NCBI GenBank assembly: GCA_018139225.1
Contig: JAGSNX010000006.1
Span: 124,001-188,000 of the forward strand
DNA: 64,000 nt
Origin: Microvirga sp. SRT01
Lineage (GTDB): Bacteria; Pseudomonadota; Alphaproteobacteria; Sphingomonadales; Sphingomonadaceae
Reading direction: 5' to 3'
In this document: positions 58,168-64,000 of the stretch, one piece after another
Layout: each line of letters begins with the position of its first letter
Position numbering within the stretch: position 1 is the first letter of the stretch
The notes under the pieces: generated by a model
Told to the model about the DNA's origin: nothing
Seen by the model: only the letters and a program-made list of their open reading frames with translations
Database searches by the model: none
Position numbers and translations under genes: made by a program

Positions 58168-59763
58168 ATGACGATGACACGCGGGATGATGCTGGGTTCG
58201 CTAGCCTTGGCTTTGGCGATGGTCGCGGCCCCTGCGGCGGCGCAGGATGCGACACCCGTTACGATTCCGGTAACCCTGTCGCCGACGATTCAGGGGCCGC
58301 AGTCAGGTCGGCTGATCGTCTTCGCCAAGCGCGTGGAGCCCGGCGCGAAGGCGGACGAGGCGATCGACACGTCACCATTCGAGCCGTCCGGCACCGCCAT
58401 CGCCGCGCGCGAGACGACGCGGTGGACCGCGGGCCAGACCGCGCAGGTCGACGGGGAGGCGGACGCCTTTCCTGCGCCATTCTCGACCCTGCCGCCCGGA
58501 ACGTACCGGTTCCAGGCGGTGCTCGATCGCAACCACAACTATAACTATCGCGGTCGCGATGCCGGCGATCTCGTGTCGCCGATCGTCGAGGCGGCGCTGC
58601 CCGGTCGCGCGCCGGTCCTGACGCTGGCGACGGAGATCCCGGCCAAGACGACGGAACAGGCGCTCGCCCAGATCCCCGATGTCGCCATGCGCGATCGGCT
58701 GCGCGCCAATCTGGCGAAGGTGCAGCCCGTCGAATTCGTCAGCCCGACGATGACCCGGTTCCGGGGGCAGCCGACCGCGATCCGTGGCTGGGTGGCGTTG
58801 CCGCCAGGCTATGGGGCCGATGGCCAGACCTATCCGACCGTCTATTCGACCGGCGGCTTCGGCAGCACGCTGATGAGCGCGCAGGGGCAGGCGGCCGGCA
58901 TGAGCGGGAAGATGGCATCGGGCGCGGCCCCGCCGATGATCTGGGTGATCCTCGACGAAAGCTCCCCCACCGGCACGCACGAGTTCGCTGACTCGGCGAA
59001 CAACGGCCCGTGGGGTCAGGCGCTCACGGAGGAGTTCATCCCTTGGATCGAGGGCCGCTACGCGATGGATGCGCGCGCCGGCTCGCGGTTCCTGACGGGC
59101 CATTCGTCGGGCGGCTGGGCCAGCCTGTGGCTGCAGGTCCGCTATCCGAAGATGTTCGGCGGCACCTGGCCCACCTCACCGGACCCCAGCGACTTCCACG
59201 ACTTCACCAACGTCGACATCTATGCGGCGAAGGCCAACGCCTATCGCGATACTGCCGGACAGCCGATTCCGGTCGCGCGGGAGAAGGGCAAGGTCATCGC
59301 CACACAGCAGCAGTTCGCCGCGATCGAACAGGTGCTCGGCCCCGTGGGCGGGCAGTTCGCGTCGTTCGACTGGGTGTTCTCCCCCAAGGGCCCGGACGGG
59401 AAGCCGATCTCGCTGTTCGACCGCGCGACCGGCGATGTCGATCCCGCGGTAGCCACCCATTGGCGCGACCACTACGACATCGCGCATATCGTCGCGCGCG
59501 ACTGGCCGACGTTAAGATCGGACCTCGACGGCAAGATCCACCTCATCGTCGGCACCGCCGACACCTTCTATCTCGACGGCCCGGCCCGCCGTCTACAGGC
59601 CGTGTTCGAGCGGCTGGGCGCGCATCAGAGCTTCACCTACGTCCCCGATCGCACGCATTTCGACCTGTTCCACAAGGGCAAGGACAATACCGGCCTGCTC
59701 GACGACATCGCGTGGCAGATGTACCGGTCGGCGCGTCCCGCCACGACGCTGAAGCCGCGCTGA
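58168..59763 (+). CDS. Exported alpha/beta-hydrolase, esterase family (EstD/Fes-like)
   Basis: A 531-aa exported esterase-like protein. A signal peptide (GMMLGSLALALAMVAAPAAAQ) is followed by a ~170-residue beta-rich domain. The hydrolase domain begins about residue 205 (IRGWVALPPGYGADGQTYPT). The nucleophile elbow is FLTGHSSGGWASLWLQVRYP with Ser near 313; a candidate His is in VPDRTHFDLFHKGKD and a candidate acid in LIVGTADTFYLDG. Members of this putative-esterase group cut carbohydrate or siderophore esters; the substrate is unknown. Starts at ATG 58168 or 58174. The metallopeptidase gene follows four bases after its stop. Confidence 0.88.
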   Translation: MTMTRGMMLGSLALALAMVAAPAAAQDATPVTIPVTLSPTIQGPQSGRLIVFAKRVEPGAKADEAIDTSPFEPSGTAIAARETTRWTAGQTAQVDGEADAFPAPFSTLPPGTYRFQAVLDRNHNYNYRGRDAGDLVSPIVEAALPGRAPVLTLATEIPAKTTEQALAQIPDVAMRDRLRANLAKVQPVEFVSPTMTRFRGQPTAIRGWVALPPGYGADGQTYPTVYSTGGFGSTLMSAQGQAAGMSGKMASGAAPPMIWVILDESSPTGTHEFADSANNGPWGQALTEEFIPWIEGRYAMDARAGSRFLTGHSSGGWASLWLQVRYPKMFGGTWPTSPDPSDFHDFTNVDIYAAKANAYRDTAGQPIPVAREKGKVIATQQQFAAIEQVLGPVGGQFASFDWVFSPKGPDGKPISLFDRATGDVDPAVATHWRDHYDIAHIVARDWPTLRSDLDGKIHLIVGTADTFYLDGPARRLQAVFERLGAHQSFTYVPDRTHFDLFHKGKDNTGLLDDIAWQMYRSARPATTLKPR

Positions 59764-59767
59764 GCCG

Positions 59768-61285
59768 ATGCTGTCTTTCAGGTACCGGATCGCCGCCGCT
59801 GCGGCGCTGCTGGCATCGACGGCCACGCAGGCCGAATGGCGGCAGGCGAAGGGCAGGCATTTCGTCGTTTATGCCGATGCCACCGAGGACCAGATTCGCG
59901 AATCGGCGACGCGGCTGGAGCAGCTGGACGCGCTGATGCGGCTGATCAGCGCCACGCCCAAGGAACTGGACGAGGGCGCCAACGTCGTCACCGTCTATAC
60001 CGTCCGCAACGAGGATGCGATCCGTAAGCTGATGGGGCGGGGCGGCCAGAACGTCGCCGGCTTCTACCTGCCGCGTGTCAGCGGGTCCGTCGCCTACACA
60101 CCCGCCGCGACCAGTGCCGACGACTTCTCGCCGCAACTGGTGCTGTTCCACGAATATGGCCACCACTTCCTGCTCGGCAATTACGCGGCCCCGTATCCGG
60201 CGTGGTTCTCCGAAGGCTATGCCGAGTACATGGCGACGACGAAGTTCGACGCCACCGACGTCCGCTTCGGCGTGCCCGCACAGCACCGCGTCTACGGCCT
60301 TGCTTACGCCATGCCGGTCAAGCGCCTGTTCGATGGCCGCGATACGATCCGCGGACCGCAGGAGATGGATGCGATGTATGGGCGGGGTTGGTTGCTCACG
60401 CACATGATCGTGTCCGACCCCGCGATGGCGGGCCGGTTCAACGCCTATCTCGACAAGCTGTCCGCCGGCGTGCCCAGCGTCGAGGCCGCGACGCAGGCGT
60501 TCGGCAAGCTGTCCGACTTCAACCGCACGGTCGATGCTTATCTCAGCCGCAACAAGTTCGTCGTGAAGCAGATGGCGCGGTCGCGGCTGCCGATCGCGCC
60601 GATCGCGATCCGCACGCTGACGGCGGGAGAGGCGGCGATGATCGGGTTTCGGATGCGATCCGACCGCGGCGTCGACGAGAAACAGGCCAAGGCGCTGCTG
60701 GCGCAGGCCGCGCCGGTTGCCGCCGCTCATCCGAACGATGCCGTCGCGCAAGGATGGCTCGCCGAGATCGCCTACGACGCCAAGCAGGACGATCTGGCCG
60801 AGGCGGCGGCGGATCGTGCGATCGCCGCCGACCCGAAGTCGGCACAGGCGCTGCTGTACAAGGCGCGGGTTCACCTTCGCCGGGCCATCGTCGCGAAAGC
60901 AGAGCCGGATGCGGCGGCGTGGAAGGAGGCGCGAAGCTGGATCGTCCGGGCGAACAAGGTCGACACCAACGACGCCGACGCGCTGATGCTCTACTATGAA
61001 AGCTTCGCGATGGCCGGTGCGCCGCCGACCAGGTCGGCGATCCTCGGCCTGAAGCGCGCGACGCAGCTGGTGCCGCAGGACGGCTCGCTGCGCTGGCGCG
61101 CGGCGCGGCAGTTCCTGCTCGACGGGGATGTCGCCGAGGCGAAGATGCTGCTCCGCCCGCTGGCCTTCGATCCGCACGCCGCGCCCGACAACCCGGCGGC
61201 GAAGCTCGTCGCGCTGCTCGATGGCGGCGCGAAGGGCCCCGATGCCATTGCGACGCTGGAGGCGCAGGCGAAGGCGCCGAACTGA
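59768..61285 (+). CDS. Exported gluzincin-type metallopeptidase with TPR-like C-terminus
   Basis: A 505-aa exported protein (signal peptide YRIAAAAALLASTATQAEW). Near residue 128 there is a zinc motif LVLFHEYGHHFLLGN, and a third ligand Glu follows in YPAWFSEGYAEYMATT, the gluzincin (DUF1570-like) layout. The second half, from about residue 290, consists of Ala-rich helical repeats similar to TPR (AQGWLAEIAYDAKQDDLAEA; ALLYKARVHLRRAIVAKAEP). These may bind peptide or protein partners. It starts four bases after the esterase stop and is likely co-transcribed. The substrate is unknown. Confidence 0.85.
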   Translation: MLSFRYRIAAAAALLASTATQAEWRQAKGRHFVVYADATEDQIRESATRLEQLDALMRLISATPKELDEGANVVTVYTVRNEDAIRKLMGRGGQNVAGFYLPRVSGSVAYTPAATSADDFSPQLVLFHEYGHHFLLGNYAAPYPAWFSEGYAEYMATTKFDATDVRFGVPAQHRVYGLAYAMPVKRLFDGRDTIRGPQEMDAMYGRGWLLTHMIVSDPAMAGRFNAYLDKLSAGVPSVEAATQAFGKLSDFNRTVDAYLSRNKFVVKQMARSRLPIAPIAIRTLTAGEAAMIGFRMRSDRGVDEKQAKALLAQAAPVAAAHPNDAVAQGWLAEIAYDAKQDDLAEAAADRAIAADPKSAQALLYKARVHLRRAIVAKAEPDAAAWKEARSWIVRANKVDTNDADALMLYYESFAMAGAPPTRSAILGLKRATQLVPQDGSLRWRAARQFLLDGDVAEAKMLLRPLAFDPHAAPDNPAAKLVALLDGGAKGPDAIATLEAQAKAPN

Positions 61286-61346
61286 CCGTTGCTCGCTCCT
61301 TTTACGGGATCGTTGCGAACTGGCTCCACTCGAGCAACACACAGCC

Positions 61347-61440
61347 ACCACCCCGGCGAAAGCCAGGGTCCTGTTGGGCAACGTCCTCGATCGATTACCA
61401 CTGGCATCACAACTGAGCCCCGGCCTTCGCCGGGGTGGTA
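61347..61440. repeat. Palindromic intergenic repeat, copy 3 of 3
   Basis: Same family as 24356 and 53303: ACCACCCCGGCGAAAGCCAG at the left and CCCCGGCCTTCGCCGGGGTG at the right. The left arm has two substitutions relative to the other copies, so this copy is more degenerate. It lies between the convergent metallopeptidase and ada genes. Confidence 0.78.
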
Positions 61441-61538
61441 GAGGAGGGTTTTGCAACGATCTCCTTCCAGAAGAGAGTGATGGTGGGGTAGAAGCTTGGC
61501 TATTCGTTCGCGGTGACGCCGTACAGCGCGCCCGGATG

Positions 61539-62567
61539 TCACAGTGGCCCGCGCTCCCGCTCCAGCAAGACCCGCTTCCGCTCTGGTCCATAGGCGTAGC
61601 CGCCCACCGACCCGTCCCGCTTCGTCACGCGGTGACACGGCACCACCACCGCGACCCCGTTCGCCCCGCACGCCGTGCCCGCCGCGCGGACCGCGCCCGG
61701 CCGCCCGGCCATCGCCGCCAGTTCTGCGTAGCTGACCGTCTCCCCCTTCGGGATCGTGCGCAGCGCGCGCCAGACCGCCTCCTGAAACGCGGTGCCGCGC
61801 ACGTCGAGCGGCAGGTCGGCGGCGCCGGCGGGCTGCTCCACCTCCGCCACGACACGCGCCGCGAGGTCGGCCAGCGCCGCGTCGCCCGCGATCACGTCGG
61901 CGGCGGGGAAACGTGCCCGCAGCGCCGCCTCGTCCTCGTCGAACGCGACGCGGCACAGGCCCTTGGCGGTGGCCGCGATCATCAGCGGCCCGAGCGTGGT
62001 CGGCACTACCGTCCAGCGGATCGTCGCCCCCGCACCGCCCCGGACCCACACGCTGGGCATCATGCCCAGCCGCGGCGCGGCAGTATCGTAGAAGCGGCTG
62101 GCGGCATTGTAGCCCGCCCCGTAGATCGCGTCCGTCACGTTCTCCTCCCTCGACAGCGCTTTGACCGCGCGTTCCTCGCGCCGCGCCCGCGTATAGGCGG
62201 CGGGGCTCAACCCCGTGGCGCGCGTGAACAGTCGCTGGAAGTGATGTGGCGCATAGCCGACCCGCGCCGCCAGTTCTGCCAGCGGTATCGCGACACCGCC
62301 GTTCAGCAGTTCCGCCGCCGCCGCCACGGCCAGCCGATCGCGGCCGATGCTGTCGGGCGTGCATCGCAGGCAGGCGCGAAAGCCCGCCGCCCGTGCCGCC
62401 GCGCCGTCCGCATAGAAGCCGACATTCTCGCGCCGCGGATGCCGGGCGGGACAGCTCGGCTTGCAGTAGATGCCGGTGGTCCGCACGCCCACGACGAAGC
62501 ATCCATCGGCGGTGCGGTCGCGGGCGGCGAAGGCGGCCCAGGCGCTCTCGGGATCGATGCTGTCCAT
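61539..62567 (-). CDS. ada: Bifunctional Ada: methyl-sensing transcriptional regulator and O6-methylguanine-DNA methyltransferase
   Basis: A 342-aa full-length Ada. The N-terminal zinc domain has Cys35, Cys39, Cys66 and Cys69 (YCKPSCPARHP; FRACLRC), offset by three from the E. coli Cys38/42/69/72. Methyl phosphotriesters are repaired on one of these and switch the protein into an activator. An AraC-type DNA-binding domain follows (AELAARVGYAPHHFQRLFTR). The C-terminal methyltransferase holds GTAFQEAVWRALRTIPKGET and the active-site VVVPCHRV. ATG 62567 is chosen; upstream codons are possible. No alkB gene is beside it. The next gene upstream is unrelated. Confidence 0.96.
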   Translation of the reverse strand: MDSIDPESAWAAFAARDRTADGCFVVGVRTTGIYCKPSCPARHPRRENVGFYADGAAARAAGFRACLRCTPDSIGRDRLAVAAAAELLNGGVAIPLAELAARVGYAPHHFQRLFTRATGLSPAAYTRARREERAVKALSREENVTDAIYGAGYNAASRFYDTAAPRLGMMPSVWVRGGAGATIRWTVVPTTLGPLMIAATAKGLCRVAFDEDEAALRARFPAADVIAGDAALADLAARVVAEVEQPAGAADLPLDVRGTAFQEAVWRALRTIPKGETVSYAELAAMAGRPGAVRAAGTACGANGVAVVVPCHRVTKRDGSVGGYAYGPERKRVLLERERGPL

Positions 62568-62617
62568 ACCGGTCGATCTACGCGCTTCGTCCGCCGACCG
62601 CATCCCGCCGCTTGCGA

Positions 62618-63544
62618 TCAAAACCGGGCTTCGCTCCGCGCTCGCTTGACGTCTGCCATCTGGCGCTCGCCGGCGACCAGCCGCTCGACCCGGCGCAACC
62701 CCTTCTGCGCGTCGTCCGCATCGCCGGGTATCCACGTCGCGACGCTGGCATAGCCGGCCTGCGCCTGCGCGAAGTCGCCGCGCGACTCTGCGCACAGCGC
62801 CACATTGAAGCGGGTGGAGGGATGCGGCGCCCGCGCCTCGATCGCCGCGAACGCGTCGCAGGCCGCACGGACATCGGTCTTCGTCCACGCCACCGCTGCC
62901 TTGAATGCCGCGGCGTCCGCCTTGCTCATGCCGTCGCGACCCTCGCGGATGCGGGGCGTCCAGCTTTCTCGGTGCGGGGCGATGTCGACGCGGACCTGCG
63001 CAGCCACCGCGTTCAGCATCCGGTCGACCGTCGATCCGACATCCGACAGCGTCCCCGAATCCTCGCACGCCTCGTCGCTCGCCTCCTGCGCCATCGGGCG
63101 GGCGAACAGCACGCGGTCGTCCCGCCGCCGCACCAGCCGCCAGTCGCCGTGCAGCGCCACGCTCCGTCGCAGGCATTCGACGACATAGCGTTCGTGGCGC
63201 ACGCATTCCTTCTTCACCTTCTCGGCACAGCGCTTGCGCGTTTCCGTGTAGCTGCTCTCGGAAATATCGACACTCGCCTGACCGTCGATCACGCCTTCCG
63301 CAGCTGCGGGGCGGGCGACGAGATCGAAGAAGGGGCGCGGTTCGTCGTCCGCCTGCGCCAGCCGCGCGCCGATCGCGCCGGCAACGGCGTCCCCGTCCGG
63401 CCCGCCGAAGCGCGCGACCGCGATCGTTCGCAACAGCGGTGCCTCGGACGTCGTCGCTGGCAGCATGCCGGTGACCCGGATCGTCTCCGCCGTTGTGGGC
63501 GTCGAAAGCGTCATCACTACTGTCGCCGCCCGCCAGCCCCGCAT
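62618..63544 (-). CDS. Exported protein of unknown function, TPR-like
   Basis: A 308-aa exported protein. The start ATG 63544 has GGAGAG at good spacing, and the signal peptide is WRAATVVMTLSTPTTAE. The mature N-terminal part (LLRTIAVARFGGPDGDAVAG) resembles the start of CsgG/LpoB-type domains in which a surface lipoprotein senses an effector; a Cys-rich basic segment follows (RKRCAEKVKKECVRHERY). The last ~100 residues have repeat-like helices (VRAACDAFAAIEARAPHPST, ALCAESRGDFAQAQAGYASV) of TPR character. No catalytic motif is visible. It may be an outer-envelope accessory protein; no firm assignment is possible. Confidence 0.72.
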   Translation of the reverse strand: MRGWRAATVVMTLSTPTTAETIRVTGMLPATTSEAPLLRTIAVARFGGPDGDAVAGAIGARLAQADDEPRPFFDLVARPAAAEGVIDGQASVDISESSYTETRKRCAEKVKKECVRHERYVVECLRRSVALHGDWRLVRRRDDRVLFARPMAQEASDEACEDSGTLSDVGSTVDRMLNAVAAQVRVDIAPHRESWTPRIREGRDGMSKADAAAFKAAVAWTKTDVRAACDAFAAIEARAPHPSTRFNVALCAESRGDFAQAQAGYASVATWIPGDADDAQKGLRRVERLVAGERQMADVKRARSEARF

Positions 63545-63738
63545 CGTCACTCTCCGTTTCGCTGCTGGTACGATAGCCGCGGCGGCTGAACGGTGGCTGG
63601 CCGCAGCCACCGTTCGGCCCGCATGGCTTGCACAATCGCGGACCTCATGCTAGCCGCCCGCCAGCCCTTCGGAGGCGCGTTTTGCGCGCCCCGTGGTGTT
63701 GGGCATCATCCGTTACGGCGACGAGGAATTCCAGGTCC

Positions 63739-64000
63739 GTGGAGACTTCCGGAGGTATTGCAGGCGGCGGCATCCAGGCGAGCCTGGGTGGACGCTACGC
63801 GCTCGCGCTGTTCGAGCTGGCGCAGGACGCGAAGGCGATCGACACCGTCGAGGCTAGCCTGACGACGGTGCGCGACGCGTTGGCGCAGTCGGACGATTTC
63901 CGCACGCTGACAACCAGCCCGATGGTCGGTCGCGGCCCGGCGGTGAAGGCGGTGCTTGCCACCGCCGACCAGCTCGGCATCGACGCCACGACGAAGAGCT
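63739..64000 (+). CDS. atpH: F0F1 ATP synthase delta subunit, N-terminal part (3' truncated by window)
   Basis: The first 87 codons of the delta subunit of the ATP synthase stator, which ties F1 to the b subunits. The N-terminus (ETSGGIAGGGIQASLGGRYA, then LALFELAQDAKAID) is the sphingomonad form of the OSCP/delta domain with its six-helix bundle; the helix DALAQSDDFRTLTTSPMVGR is also conserved. Compared with the usual METSGGIQASL start there is a short inserted Ala-Gly-Gly-Gly. It starts at GTG 63739. The rest, and presumably atpAGDC, lie to the right of the window. It is divergent from the unknown exported protein at 62618. Confidence 0.92.
   Translation, partial: METSGGIAGGGIQASLGGRYALALFELAQDAKAIDTVEASLTTVRDALAQSDDFRTLTTSPMVGRGPAVKAVLATADQLGIDATTKS

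Noticed and set aside
1..64000. tRNA, rRNA, CRISPR array, insertion sequence or integron
   Set aside because: No conserved rRNA stretches, no regularly spaced direct repeats, and no transposase or integrase motif was found by reading; a tRNA could be missed by eye, and tRNAscan-SE would settle it.

Overview
The window is GC-rich chromosomal DNA from an alphaproteobacterium, most likely a Sphingomonas-like member of the Sphingomonadaceae. The evidence is the start of an ATP synthase delta subunit of sphingomonad type at the right edge, two large TonB-dependent receptors with many periplasmic glycoside hydrolases, many Tat signal peptides, and palindromic intergenic repeats of the kind common in sphingomonads. 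No rRNA, tRNA, CRISPR array, transposase or integrase was seen.

Layout. 1-5196: the end of an RND efflux adaptor, then the pump and its outer-membrane lipoprotein. 5278-9081: small conserved proteins and two GH43-type proteins. 9112-10954 (minus): a small membrane protein, a lipoprotein and an Xre/RES toxin-antitoxin pair with its promoter. 11012-13446: a CPA1 antiporter with a nucleotide-binding tail and an OmpA-like lipoprotein. 15106-24264: a LacI regulator divergent from an eight-gene cluster (MFS permease, three TIM-barrel proteins, Gfo/Idh oxidoreductase, cytochrome c, gluconate-dehydrogenase-type subunit 3, GMC flavoprotein). It reads as a periplasmic sugar oxidation and rearrangement pathway. 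24482-39840: an alpha-mannan or high-mannose glycan locus (three GH92, one GH125, one GH43, a ROK kinase, a ROK regulator, a TonB receptor). 39970-46146: an acyltransferase, a candidate 37-residue mini-gene with its own terminator, a second TonB receptor and a divergent sugar porter that share a perfect 28-bp palindrome. 46239-54170 (minus): eight genes that look like a pathway for an undefined phospho-polyol or glycerophosphate-type envelope product (cytidylyltransferase-like, glycerophosphotransferase-like, CDP-alcohol phosphatidyltransferase, flippase, lipid kinase and others). 54276-55275: a stand-alone endolysin and holin. 55299-64000: an aspartic protease with PDZ domain, CpaF, an esterase, a metallopeptidase, Ada, an unknown secreted protein and the start of atpH.

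How it fits together. The receptors would bring oligosaccharides across the outer membrane, GH92/GH125/GH43 enzymes would trim them in the periplasm, permeases would import the products, and the ROK kinase would phosphorylate the freed hexose. The GMC/subunit 3/cytochrome c trio would pass electrons from sugar oxidation to the respiratory chain. Strong non-coding signals are a perfect 18-bp LacI-type operator, the 28-bp palindrome, a 30-bp sequence present twice in opposite orientation 41 kb apart, three copies of a palindromic repeat, and a repeat core lying in frame inside a coding sequence.
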